DNA of 38,594 bases from Cyanobacteria bacterium SIG31. GTDB taxonomy: Bacteria > Cyanobacteriota > Vampirovibrionia > Gastranaerophilales > Gastranaerophilaceae. The position numbers and the translations under genes are program-made. The DNA lies in NCBI GenBank assembly GCA_015152465.1, contig SUTX01000020.1:1-38594 (forward strand), read 5' to 3'. Under the pieces are notes generated by a model that had not been told where the DNA came from, made no database searches, and saw only the letters and a program-made list of their open reading frames with translations. Below, in pieces: positions 7,800-16,035 of the stretch (the stretch's first letter is position 1; every line of letters starts with the position of its first letter).

Positions 7800-9020
7800 A
7801 TGACTAACAAAATCGTTCTCATTTCTGATGATTCAAACTTTTTTGACTATCTAAGATGTAAGCTTGAATTAAGAAAGAGTGACGAACTCTTTGTCTTCAA
7901 TTTTGATGATATTCCTGACAAAATACATTTACTTGAAACTAGTGTACTAATTGTCAATAGCGAGAACGCAAAAGAAAAAACTCTTGAACTACTTAGCATC
8001 TTCAAATCAACACCCATAATTGTCATGGCTTACAACGATGACGATAATTTTAAAAAGAAATGCTATAGAGCAGGAATGCTTGATTTTATGTCCCTATTAA
8101 CCCCTGATGCGGAATTTAGAACTAGAATATTACCTGCATTAAGCCTGGCAGGATTATTAGAAAAAAACAAGCAATACCGTAATATATTGGTAAAAAATAA
8201 CATTTTAACAGATAATAATGAAGTATTTTTAAATTACGAATCTGTTATTGAAAAAGAACTAGAAGAAATTAATAAACGAAAAGCTAAGGCTGTTTTTATA
8301 GCTATTTCACCTTCTGACAAGACAAAACTTAAAATTACTCCAAACACCATCGAGACGATTATACTCAATAATATCCGCAAAAATGATATTTTAATGAATT
8401 ATGCACCTAACAAATATTTCTTAATATTGCTTAACATCGATTTAAGCAACGCAGAAAAATTGTGGCAAAAAATATCAAACAATATGCCTTATAAGATATA
8501 TGCGGTTTTAACTAATATTACAAATCAAAAAAAAGAACAGCTGATCAATGAATCACTAAACAAACTACACCAAGCAATAAATCTTGATAAAACTGTAGTT
8601 AATAATAAGGCTGAAATATTAAATCCTACCAACAATACCAGATATAACATAAACCCATATAACAATTTTAAAATATTCAGACAAGAATTTGAGAAAAAAA
8701 TTGAACAAGTTATTTCTCCTGTTTTTTACCAAATGCAACAAAAGTATTCTGGTAAATTTAACGGTATTACATTGGAACAAAATTCCGGCGAGGGTTATGG
8801 CTCATTCTTTATTAAAGGAAAATATTCTTCAAGCTCTTTTAAAATATCCTGTCCTGGATTTTCAAAAATTAATATTGATATTACTTCCCAAAAAGGTCAA
8901 CAAAATATTGATACTAAAAGAATCTCATTAGAACCTGAAGAATTAGAAGTCGGACTATTACAAGATTTATTAGAACAATTTATTATAGAATATAAAAGAG
9001 AGGCTGAAAATGATTCTTAA
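7800..9020 (+). CDS. Pseudo-receiver protein with degenerate GGDEF-like domain
   Basis: A 406-residue protein. Residues 1-120 look like a response-regulator receiver: IVLISDDSNF has the acidic pair (Asp10, Asp11), and the position of the phospho-accepting Asp is Asn53 in VLIVNSEN. The usual lysine near the end is not apparent, so phosphorylation is unlikely. Residues about 135-270 follow the GGDEF domain pattern (NNIRKNDILMNY...FLILLNIDL), but the GGDEF loop itself reads APNKY, so diguanylate cyclase activity is not expected. The C-terminal 130 residues are unassigned and partly beta-rich. It lies in the ftsEX-HDOD operon and overlaps the next gene by 11 bp. Both fold assignments come from pattern reading and need structure-based confirmation. 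Confidence 0.65.
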   Translation: MTNKIVLISDDSNFFDYLRCKLELRKSDELFVFNFDDIPDKIHLLETSVLIVNSENAKEKTLELLSIFKSTPIIVMAYNDDDNFKKKCYRAGMLDFMSLLTPDAEFRTRILPALSLAGLLEKNKQYRNILVKNNILTDNNEVFLNYESVIEKELEEINKRKAKAVFIAISPSDKTKLKITPNTIETIILNNIRKNDILMNYAPNKYFLILLNIDLSNAEKLWQKISNNMPYKIYAVLTNITNQKKEQLINESLNKLHQAINLDKTVVNNKAEILNPTNNTRYNINPYNNFKIFRQEFEKKIEQVISPVFYQMQQKYSGKFNGITLEQNSGEGYGSFFIKGKYSSSSFKISCPGFSKINIDITSQKGQQNIDTKRISLEPEELEVGLLQDLLEQFIIEYKREAENDS

Positions 9021-9552
9021 TCAAGACAACACATTAATGATTATAATTGATATTCAAGAAAAGCTTGTTAATGTAGCATTCAACAAAAATTCTTTAGAAC
9101 AAAAAGCGATTAAACTTGTATCAGCTATGAAGACTTTAAACATTCCAACAATAATTACAGAGCAATACCCAAAAGGGCTCGGTGAAACAATAAAATCCAT
9201 AAAAGATACTGGGATAGAAGCTTTGTTTTTTGAAAAAACAGATTTTAATGCATTAAAAGACAAAATTTTACTCCAAAAACTAAAAGAAATAAATAAAAAA
9301 CAAATTATACTATTTGGCATAGAAACACACATTTGTGTTCATCAAACAGCTGCAGCTCTAGTTAATCTTGGTTATGATGTAACAATAGCCAAAGATGCTT
9401 GCGGAAGCCGTGCCGAATCAGAATATCTGTCAGCATTAGACTACATGAAAACATATGGTTGCAAAATAAAAACAACTGAAATGATTATTTTTGAGTTATT
9501 AAAAACTGCCAAACACCCTAATTTTAAAGAAATACAAACCCTAATAAAATAA
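9010..9552 (+). CDS. Isochorismatase-family cysteine hydrolase
   Basis: A 180-residue member of the isochorismatase-like family with the full catalytic triad: Asp14 in IIIDIQEKL, Lys76 in FFEKTDFNAL and Cys109 in GIETHICVHQT. Length is normal for a single-domain member. The family includes nicotinamidases and other amide hydrolases; the substrate cannot be read from the sequence. The close match to IETHICVHQTA..L...GY.V suggests the short YcaC-like group. The start codon overlaps the previous gene by 11 bp, so translation is probably coupled. It is the last gene of the ftsE-led operon. Confidence 0.88.
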   Translation: MILNQDNTLMIIIDIQEKLVNVAFNKNSLEQKAIKLVSAMKTLNIPTIITEQYPKGLGETIKSIKDTGIEALFFEKTDFNALKDKILLQKLKEINKKQIILFGIETHICVHQTAAALVNLGYDVTIAKDACGSRAESEYLSALDYMKTYGCKIKTTEMIIFELLKTAKHPNFKEIQTLIK

Positions 9553-9562
9553 ATGTAAACTT

Positions 9563-9571
9563 TTGTAACAA
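9563..9571. promoter_or_regulatory. TTGTWACAA palindrome upstream of the coiled-coil gene
   Basis: TTGTAACAA, 76 bp upstream of the ATG at 9647. It is one of the five perfect intergenic copies of this palindrome. Confidence 0.4.
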
Positions 9572-9646
9572 TAATATATAAACTTGAAATACACTTTCTC
9601 TAATCGTTTTTATATATATGTAAGATAAAAATGATGGTGAATTAAG

Positions 9647-10078
9647 ATGACAGTCGCAAATTTACATGAAACAATTCAAGCAAGCATTTTAAGAAGAGCT
9701 GAGTTACAGTTAGAAATTTCTGAATTACAAGCTCAAAAGACACTTGCTACATATTCACAAGCTGATTTACAATCATTATTATCATCAGAAAAACACTCTG
9801 TAAGAGATTATTTCAAAGCTCTTTATGAAGGTGATGAAGAATTACAAGCTCAATATTTAGATTATACACAAATTCCTGATTTTGAAGAACAAATTGATAA
9901 AATTACAGCTGAATTTCAAGAACAACTTGAAGAATTAACAGCTTGGGAAACTGCAATAGATGCTCAAATCACTACAAATGATGCTGAATTAAAAGAAATT
10001 GATGCATATTTAGATTCTTATAAACAAATGCTTTCTTCTAATATCCAAGAAGATTTTAATTTCGGATTAAACGGTTAA
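9647..10078 (+). CDS. Small coiled-coil protein with C-terminal NIQEDFNFGLNG tail
   Basis: A 143-residue, acidic, Gln/Glu/Leu-rich and almost fully helical protein with no signal peptide. Two long helical segments (about 5-60 and 75-130) suggest a hairpin coiled coil. The last residues, SSNIQEDFNFGLNG, resemble the end of the MGMAASQAR protein at 21344 (DENIEKSYKTFSG): a helix, then NI, two or three charged or polar residues, then aromatic residues and a terminal Gly. I recognise no known domain. It lies alone between the ftsE operon and a convergent antiporter gene, with its own 5' region carrying a TTGTWACAA site. It may be an exported structural or effector-type protein; this is inference. 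Confidence 0.75.
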   Translation: MTVANLHETIQASILRRAELQLEISELQAQKTLATYSQADLQSLLSSEKHSVRDYFKALYEGDEELQAQYLDYTQIPDFEEQIDKITAEFQEQLEELTAWETAIDAQITTNDAELKEIDAYLDSYKQMLSSNIQEDFNFGLNG

Positions 10079-10088
10079 TCTATTAACC
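10073..10088. terminator. Perfect palindrome containing both stop codons of convergent genes
   Basis: GGTTAAT, CT, ATTAACC forms a perfect 7-bp stem. It contains the TAA of the plus-strand coiled-coil gene and the TAA of the minus-strand antiporter gene, which are only 4 bp apart. There is no T-run, so a terminator role is weakly supported. Confidence 0.35.
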
Positions 10089-11390
10089 CAACAAATAAAT
10101 TCCGAGTAATGCAAAGATAATGAGAGCAGTATTAAAATGCAAGAAGGTTGGGATACAAGTATCATAGATGTGGTCATGTTGCCCATCTGCATTAAGTCCA
10201 GAAGTAGGACCTAAGGTTGTATCAGATGCAGGAGACCCTGCGTCACCTAATGCCGCCGCAGCAGCAATAAGCACGACAATCTGAGAAGTATTAAAACCTA
10301 ATTTTAGACAAATAGGAACAAACAAAACTGCTAGTATTGGAATAGTACCAAAAGAAGTTCCTATTCCTATTGTTATAAATAAACCTAACAATAATATTAT
10401 AAAAGATGTCAATAGTATATTTTCAGGCATTATTCCTATGGTCAAATTAACTAATTCAGCTATTGCACCAGAATTTTTAAGTACTGATGCAAACCCAGCT
10501 GCAACAAGCATAACAAAAGCGACATAACCCATTAAGTAGATTCCCTCATTCATCATGTGATCCATTTTCTTTTTAGATACAACATTAAATGAAAATATAA
10601 TACCTAATCCAACGAGGGCTCCTAATGGTAATGATTGAGTTAATAATTGAACAACAAATGTTGATATTGCAGCTATAACAATAATTAAAACTGTATAATT
10701 TGAACAGTTATTTTCAACTTGCATATCGAACACAAGGTTCTTCTGTTCATAATTACGAGGTTTTTTATAAGTTATAAGAATAGCAACTAAAAGGGCTACA
10801 ATCATTCCTAAACCAAGAATCAAGGTTGATTTCCAAACATCGCTTCTAAGAATATTTACACCATTTTGCAACAAATTGTCAGCAATTAAATTCTGAAAAA
10901 TAAGTCCAAAACCAACTGGAATTGTTATGTATGGCATCTTTAAACCAAAAGCTAAGACTGAAGCAATAGCCCTTCTATCCACATTTAAAGTATTCATAGT
11001 TGCAAGCAAGGGGGGAATTATAATAGGTATAAACGCAATGTGTATAGGAACAATATTTTGCGAAGCCATTGCAATCAAAGCCAATATTGTCAACAGAATC
11101 CATTTCTTTCCAGAAATAATATCTGAAATTTTTGACGACATTTTATTTGTAAAACCTGAATGTGCCATTGTCGCAGCAAAAGTACCAAGTAGAATATAAC
11201 TTAAAGCTGTTTCAGAATTATCTCCCATACCAGAAATAAAAGTATTCATGATTTTAGAAATATCCATTCCCGCAAGTAGGCCTGCAACTATAGTAGAAAC
11301 AATAATTGCAAGCAAAACATTAATATGCTTCAAGCACAAAACACAAAGTAAAATAATAGAAATTACAGCAGGGTTACATATAATTTCCAT
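10083..11390 (-). CDS. Na+/H+ antiporter family (NhaC/YuiF-like) membrane transporter
   Basis: A 435-residue polytopic membrane protein with about 11-12 hydrophobic segments. The C-terminal stretch ALGDAGSPASDTTLGPTSG, followed by NADGQHDHIYDTC, is a hallmark of the Na+/H+ antiporter-family group that includes Bacillus YuiF, whose members have been suggested to move cations or amino acids. I chose the ATG at 11390, one base after the stop of the upstream gene. An upstream in-frame ATG at 11438 lies inside that gene and would prefix a basic segment before the first helix. It is the final gene of a minus-strand run and converges with the coiled-coil gene at 9647. The transported substrate is uncertain. 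Confidence 0.85.
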   Translation of the reverse strand: MEIICNPAVISIILLCVLCLKHINVLLAIIVSTIVAGLLAGMDISKIMNTFISGMGDNSETALSYILLGTFAATMAHSGFTNKMSSKISDIISGKKWILLTILALIAMASQNIVPIHIAFIPIIIPPLLATMNTLNVDRRAIASVLAFGLKMPYITIPVGFGLIFQNLIADNLLQNGVNILRSDVWKSTLILGLGMIVALLVAILITYKKPRNYEQKNLVFDMQVENNCSNYTVLIIVIAAISTFVVQLLTQSLPLGALVGLGIIFSFNVVSKKKMDHMMNEGIYLMGYVAFVMLVAAGFASVLKNSGAIAELVNLTIGIMPENILLTSFIILLLGLFITIGIGTSFGTIPILAVLFVPICLKLGFNTSQIVVLIAAAAALGDAGSPASDTTLGPTSGLNADGQHDHIYDTCIPTFLHFNTALIIFALLGIYLLG

Positions 11391-11391
11391 A

Positions 11392-11694
11392 TTAAACAAC
11401 TTCTTCCTCTTGAAGTAAGCTGATAAGCTCAATCGCAACTTCTTTTTGAAGAGATTCTGGCATTAATTTTAAATATTCAAAAGATTCCGCAATTTTCTGA
11501 TCAGTATCATACCAGCGTCTTAAAACATAATTAAAAGCATCTGTTAATATATTTTCAGATAAATCAATACCATTTTCTCTAGATTTTTGTACAATTAAAT
11601 CAGCACACTTATACTGAGACATAATATTTGCATTTCGCATTAAACTTACTGCCAAACTTACTGTAGGATCAATATCATACCAGCGTTTATTCAT
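11392..11694 (-). CDS. Small conserved-type protein with two RWYD motifs
   Basis: A 100-residue helical, cytoplasmic protein. Two related segments are visible: RWYDIDPTVSLAVSLM near residue 4 and RRWYDTDQKIAESFEYL near residue 59, which suggests an internal duplication of a RWYD-x-D helix motif. The C-terminus is acidic (LLQEEEVV). I cannot name a function. A GAAGGTGTG ribosome binding site precedes the ATG, and the stop is one base from the antiporter start, so the two are translationally linked and may act together. Confidence 0.75.
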   Translation of the reverse strand: MNKRWYDIDPTVSLAVSLMRNANIMSQYKCADLIVQKSRENGIDLSENILTDAFNYVLRRWYDTDQKIAESFEYLKLMPESLQKEVAIELISLLQEEEVV

Positions 11695-11740
11695 AACACA
11701 CCTTCTTATTATAGACTATTTTTATAGTATATTTTTTAAC

Positions 11741-12037
11741 TTACTTTGTCAATGTTGAAATTATCTCAGAACGTTTCTCTAACTGATTTAAACAAAATTT
11801 TAACGTTTTTTCTTTTGAAGTATCACCCTTAAGAATTTCAATATTTGTTTTCGGAACTTTAAATTTTTTAGATAAAAATTCTATTAAAGCTTTGTTTGCT
11901 TTATTTTCAAGAGGTTGAGCAGTAACTTTAACTTTAATAAACTCTTCTTCAATGATAATCTCATTTTTAGAAGAATTTGGAACAATTTTAACCTTTATAA
12001 TTAGTCCATCATCAACTTCTCTTATTAGATTTGACAC
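11741..12037 (-). CDS. DUF167 (UPF0235, YggU-like) family protein
   Basis: A 98-residue protein with the DUF167 pattern: LIIKVKIVPNSSKNEI, then VKVTAQPLENKANKALIEFLSKKFKVP and a final IEILKGDTSKEKTLKF. Family members are small alpha/beta proteins of unknown biochemical role found across bacteria. The start codon is GTG, preceded by GGGTGAG. It lies 11 bp after the methyltransferase gene and 46 bp before the RWYD gene, in the same direction. Confidence 0.9.
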   Translation of the reverse strand: MSNLIREVDDGLIIKVKIVPNSSKNEIIIEEEFIKVKVTAQPLENKANKALIEFLSKKFKVPKTNIEILKGDTSKEKTLKFCLNQLEKRSEIISTLTK

Positions 12038-12048
12038 AAAAGCTCACC

Positions 12049-12924
12049 CTATACCTTTTGGAAAACCATAACATATTCATGTTTGAAGATATAAAAGCCC
12101 CCAGCTAGAGCTCTATAACGCCATAGATTAGCCGTTTTACCCTTAGCTCGTTCATTACCTTGCATATCTTTTATGATAATAGCTTTTGTTATAAAGCCCA
12201 ACTTATTCATTCTAGCCATACATTCAAAGCCAAGAGGTATATGCTGAGAATTTGCATACTTATCACCAATTATCAAACACGCAAAACGGCCTTTTTCCAG
12301 CATGTCATAACCGTTTTTAGCAACTTTTTCAAATAAGTCATAGAATTCCTCAGTTGTCGCACAGTTTGATAAATCTTCTTTCTTATCAGAAAATTTAATT
12401 ATATCATCATAAGGAGGATGAAGCATCAACAATTGAGCTTTCTTCGCACCCATAACATCTAATCTAGCTTTTATCTTTTCTTTTGCCAATTCACTTGCTG
12501 AGTCAGCACATATAATATTCACATCAGTGACTAATTGTTTTGGAGTAAACTTTTCAGAAACTTTTTCAGCTAAATCATCTTTTAACTCAACACCAATACA
12601 TCTACGTTCCATATTAATGGCCTCAATACCAGAAGTGCCTGAGCCGAAAAACATATCTAAAACAATGTCACCTTTTTTGGTATAACGTTCGTAAATCTGT
12701 TGAGCTATTTGCGGAATATAATTCCCATGATACTCATTAGAATGTCCCCCCTCTTTTAAACGAGTAGGAAATTCCCACAAAGTATCCGTTTTAACATGAT
12801 CGTAATCACGCCAAGCTTTCAAGTTAATATCACTATAACCTGTTGTTTTAATAGCCTTGTCGTCAACTACTTTTAAATTAGCTTTCGCTACAACTTTTTT
12901 CTCTTTTAAATTTGATTTAACCAT
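12049..12924 (-). CDS. Site-specific DNA methyltransferase (N4-cytosine/N6-adenine type), orphan
   Basis: A 291-residue class-I methyltransferase. The S-adenosylmethionine-binding motif I, DMFFGSGTSGIEA (about residues 90-102), comes before the catalytic motif HPPYDD (169-174), an S/D/HPPY-type motif IV of amino-methylating enzymes. A CIGVEL motif II follows motif I. The N-terminal 30 residues are Lys-rich. An upstream in-frame ATG at 12936 has no ribosome binding site; the ATG at 12924 is preceded by GGGGAAAG and is preferred. No restriction endonuclease or specificity gene is nearby, so it looks like an orphan methylase. The target sequence and the exact base modified cannot be read from the sequence. 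RNA as substrate is a less likely alternative. Confidence 0.82.
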   Translation of the reverse strand: MVKSNLKEKKVVAKANLKVVDDKAIKTTGYSDINLKAWRDYDHVKTDTLWEFPTRLKEGGHSNEYHGNYIPQIAQQIYERYTKKGDIVLDMFFGSGTSGIEAINMERRCIGVELKDDLAEKVSEKFTPKQLVTDVNIICADSASELAKEKIKARLDVMGAKKAQLLMLHPPYDDIIKFSDKKEDLSNCATTEEFYDLFEKVAKNGYDMLEKGRFACLIIGDKYANSQHIPLGFECMARMNKLGFITKAIIIKDMQGNERAKGKTANLWRYRALAGGFYIFKHEYVMVFQKV

Positions 12925-12999
12925 AACTTTCCCCATTTAACATTTAAAGTGTAATGGATTTATTAAGATTTGTAATCAAATAAATAGATGATATTAAGC

Positions 13000-13800
13000 T
13001 TATTTTAGTTTACTAATTAAATTACTTTTATAATATACAAGCAATTTATCTAAGGATTCAGCAATTTTTTGGCATGAAACTTGTTTTTGTTTGCAAAAGA
13101 TATTAAACATAAAACTTGGCGAATAAAAATTTTCCACAACCCGTATCTTTCTATTACTAATCAATGCCATAGCCCAAAACCAAGCATTCTCATTAATTTG
13201 TTGTAAAAAAATATCTTTTCTAAAAACCTCTTGCGTAAAACATTTTGGAGGATACAAAACTCCAAAAGTATCTAACATAAGATTATTAAAACTTGCCGAA
13301 GTGCTTTCAAAATTGGATGATAAGAAAAATTTTTCATTCATAATTTTAATCTTTAAAGCCTGATTCACATTAATACATTGCGGCTGAGCAATATATGATA
13401 AATATAAGTTATTCAACCAAGTTTTACTGTAACAAATACCATCTTCCGCCGTTACAACTATTGCATTGGGAAAATCTTTTAACGCATAAATTGTTTTTGT
13501 ATAAGAACCGATATGGTCAACAAATTTAATTTCCAACCCGTTTTTTATAAATTGAGTTATTTCATAAGGTAAACATAGCAAATCCTCAAAATCCCTATCT
13601 AAGTACAAAACAACTCTATCGGGTTTTAAATCCTGATTCAACAATGAATAAATAGTTTTTGGTAAGTATTTAAAATTTTCTCTGCAACTTGAAATCGAAA
13701 CAATTATAGGTGTTTCTCGTTTTATTAAATTAACTCCAACGTAGTTATTAAGCGGGGTCATTATCGGCGACATCAATGTTTTCAAATCATCTAGCCACAT
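13000..13800 (-). CDS. Glycosyltransferase family 2-like protein
   Basis: A 266-residue protein with a GT-A-like start: PIIVSISSCRENFKYLPKTIYSLLNQDLKPDRVVLYLD (about residues 31-68). It also has IVVTAEDGICYSKTWLNNL, where EDG takes the place of the usual DDD or DxD metal site. No signal peptide or clear transmembrane segment is present. The C-terminal third (AWFWAMALISNRKIRVVE) fits an acceptor-side region. The first codons overlap the end of the CCA-adding enzyme gene by 10 bp. The sugar donor and acceptor are unknown; in a lipid A-producing cell a surface-polysaccharide role is plausible. Confidence 0.7.
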   Translation of the reverse strand: MWLDDLKTLMSPIMTPLNNYVGVNLIKRETPIIVSISSCRENFKYLPKTIYSLLNQDLKPDRVVLYLDRDFEDLLCLPYEITQFIKNGLEIKFVDHIGSYTKTIYALKDFPNAIVVTAEDGICYSKTWLNNLYLSYIAQPQCINVNQALKIKIMNEKFFLSSNFESTSASFNNLMLDTFGVLYPPKCFTQEVFRKDIFLQQINENAWFWAMALISNRKIRVVENFYSPSFMFNIFCKQKQVSCQKIAESLDKLLVYYKSNLISKLK

Positions 13801-14885
13801 AAAAACTTACTCCTCACCGCTTCTAGTTCGTCCTCTTTAGTTTGGAGTAAACCTAGAATTTTTTGTTCAAATAGGTAATCAAAAATTTTTCGATAAATTT
13901 CTCCTGGTTTAATACCTAACTCACAAATATCATCACCAGTTAATTCCAGCCTTATATTTTTTAAACTCTTAAAAAATATTTTTACAACAGTAAAGTCAAC
14001 AGCAAAAGCATACATAAGAATACTTTCAACTGGACAATTTTTAAACAAACAGTAGATATCATATTCCGATTCAGGTTTAATGTTTTTAATCAAATTGAAA
14101 TTATCTATGATTTCTTGTTCAGTTTTTGTAAGCTCTAAACGAGTCAGGTTATAAAGCCCAGCGTAAACAAGCCAAATATTTTCTGGATTAACCTCCCGAA
14201 TAAAATCGATAACCTCAAAATTACAAGGCTGAACAGCCTGTTCAGGACCTAAAAGTTTATAGATACTTTGTTTTACAAAGTTATGATATACTTCAGCATT
14301 ATTAAGATTAAAAGTCTCTTTCAACTCTTTTTTTAGACGATGGTAAGACATGTCGTAATTAATCTTTGATAAGTATTCGTCTTGTAGTTTTTTTGTTGCA
14401 TCATCTAGTTTAAAACCAAAACGCACTGCAAATTTTAATGCTCTAATTATACGAGTAGGGTCATCAATAAAGCTATCAGAATGTAAAACTTTTATTTTTT
14501 TATTTTTTATATCTTCTAAACCACCAAAATAATCAATAATTTCACCCGTAACAGTATTTTTAGCCATTGCATTTATTGTAAAATCCCTCCGTGCCAAATC
14601 ATCACGCAATGCACAACCAATATTGTCAACAATCGGGAGATGTCCTTTTTTAGGATATATTTCAGTTCGTGTCGAAGCAATATCAACTTCTTTATTATCA
14701 ATAAGGACTCTAACCGTACCGAAATCGGGATTTTCTCTAACAATTTCAAAGCCTTTTGCTCGAGCAAAATCGATAGCATTCCCCTCATAGCAAAAATCCG
14801 TGTCTAAACTAGGTACCCCGAGAATTTCATCTCGAACCACTCCACCTACATAATATAAATTTTTATCTTTAATCTCTACTACCAT
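13791..14885 (-). CDS. cca: CCA tRNA nucleotidyltransferase / poly(A) polymerase family
   Basis: A 364-residue class-II nucleotidyltransferase. It shows YYVGGVVRDEILG (GG at 14-15, RD at 18-19), the catalytic Asp28/Asp30 pair in SLDTDFCYEG, and RRDFTINAMA (99-108). Then comes DDPTRIIRALKFAVRFGFKLD, the neck-domain signature. CCA-adding enzymes build or repair the 3' CCA of tRNA; A-adding or CC-adding variants cannot be excluded without motif comparison. The C-terminal part is shorter and less conserved. It overlaps the DUF475 gene by 17 bp upstream and the glycosyltransferase gene by 10 bp downstream, consistent with a tightly packed operon. Confidence 0.9.
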   Translation of the reverse strand: MVVEIKDKNLYYVGGVVRDEILGVPSLDTDFCYEGNAIDFARAKGFEIVRENPDFGTVRVLIDNKEVDIASTRTEIYPKKGHLPIVDNIGCALRDDLARRDFTINAMAKNTVTGEIIDYFGGLEDIKNKKIKVLHSDSFIDDPTRIIRALKFAVRFGFKLDDATKKLQDEYLSKINYDMSYHRLKKELKETFNLNNAEVYHNFVKQSIYKLLGPEQAVQPCNFEVIDFIREVNPENIWLVYAGLYNLTRLELTKTEQEIIDNFNLIKNIKPESEYDIYCLFKNCPVESILMYAFAVDFTVVKIFFKSLKNIRLELTGDDICELGIKPGEIYRKIFDYLFEQKILGLLQTKEDELEAVRSKFLCG

Positions 14886-15912
14886 TTTCTTTATTATATT
14901 TTAAAGATGAAATTAAAGCACTTATTATAAATGCTAACCCTAAAAGCCCTGTTATCACCTCGTGAATATGTTTAAAAGTCGATGCAAACATCAAACAAGC
15001 AAGAACACCAATTGCCCAATGAGCACCATGTTCAAGGTAAATAAATTGCTTAAGAGTTTTCTTCTCTACCAACATAATCGTTAACGAACGGACAAACATT
15101 GCTCCAATAAACAAACCAATAGTAATAATTATAATATCTTTACTCAAAGCAAATGCGCCTAGCACCCCGTCAAGAGAAAAAGATGCATCAATAAGTTCAA
15201 GATAAAGAAAACCGACTAGTCCTGAACACTTAACTGCGTCTGCACATAATTTTGCTCGTTCTTCCTGACGTTTTTCAAGCCATTCTGCCAAACCGTCAAT
15301 GATTAAATAAGTTACAATCCCTGCTACTCCAGATTTCAAAACTGGTAATTGCAAAGCAGGCTCAATTTTAAACATTAGCAATCCTAAAATTGCAAGTGTA
15401 ATTATCGAACAAATTCCCCTTACAGACGATAAGCATTGCAATTTATGTTCAATAAAAGGTATCCAATGTACTTCTTTTTTTGCTTCTGTAAAATAATCTA
15501 AAAACAACATTAATAAAAAAGCACCACCAAAAGTTACAATTGGCGAATGTGTTAATTCTAAATAATGAGTGTATTGACTTACGTCATTAAGAGCCATATT
15601 GAGTACATTTATTATATTTAAGTTCGCAAATATTGCAACCACTGCTAAAGGAAAGACAAAACGCATACCAAAAACCGCAATCAAAATTCCCCAAGTTATG
15701 AAACGATGCCGCCATTTTTCAGACATCTTTTCCAATTTCATAGCATTAACAACAGCATTGTCAAAAGATAAACTAATCTCCAATATTGCCAATACAAAAG
15801 CTATAAACACACAAGTTAAACCTGTGCCATTATGAACACGTTCGCCCCAGAAATAAGCCCCAATAAGACCTAAAACCGTAACCAAATATGAACTAAAAAA
15901 GTATTTTAACAT
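14869..15912 (-). CDS. DUF475 / TerC-like integral membrane protein
   Basis: A 347-residue membrane protein with about 9-10 hydrophobic segments. EISLSFDNAVVNAMKLEKMS (about residue 47) and LYLELIDASFSLDGVLGAFA (about residue 235) are the paired acidic motifs (FDNA/SFSLDGV) typical of DUF475 and related TerC proteins, which are linked to metal-ion handling and tellurite resistance. I chose the ATG at 15912, preceded by AAGGATAAGG; a longer frame to 15981 would put extra hydrophobic residues ahead of it without a ribosome binding site. It is the first gene of the minus-strand run. The transported ion is unknown. Confidence 0.87.
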   Translation of the reverse strand: MLKYFFSSYLVTVLGLIGAYFWGERVHNGTGLTCVFIAFVLAILEISLSFDNAVVNAMKLEKMSEKWRHRFITWGILIAVFGMRFVFPLAVVAIFANLNIINVLNMALNDVSQYTHYLELTHSPIVTFGGAFLLMLFLDYFTEAKKEVHWIPFIEHKLQCLSSVRGICSIITLAILGLLMFKIEPALQLPVLKSGVAGIVTYLIIDGLAEWLEKRQEERAKLCADAVKCSGLVGFLYLELIDASFSLDGVLGAFALSKDIIIITIGLFIGAMFVRSLTIMLVEKKTLKQFIYLEHGAHWAIGVLACLMFASTFKHIHEVITGLLGLAFIISALISSLKYNKENGSRD

Positions 15913-15960
15913 AAAGCACCTTATCCTTGTTTTTATAATAAATATTATATTATAAAAGGA

Positions 15961-15989
15961 TTGAAAAATATAATAACACACGCTATACT
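15961..15989 (+). promoter_or_regulatory. Sigma-70-type promoter for the secreted glycine-zipper protein
   Basis: TTGAAA (15961-15966), a 17-bp spacer and TATACT (15984-15989). The predicted transcript has a leader of about 40 nt with an AGGAGGA ribosome binding site 5 nt before the ATG at 16036. Confidence 0.65.
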
Positions 15990-16035
15990 GCTGACACTAA
16001 AAGTCTAATATTGGGTATAAAACTAGGAGGAAACT

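Noticed and set aside
8689..8931. Plus-strand 80-codon frame inside the pseudo-receiver gene
   Set aside because: Out of frame within a continuous longer gene; no ribosome binding site and atypical composition.
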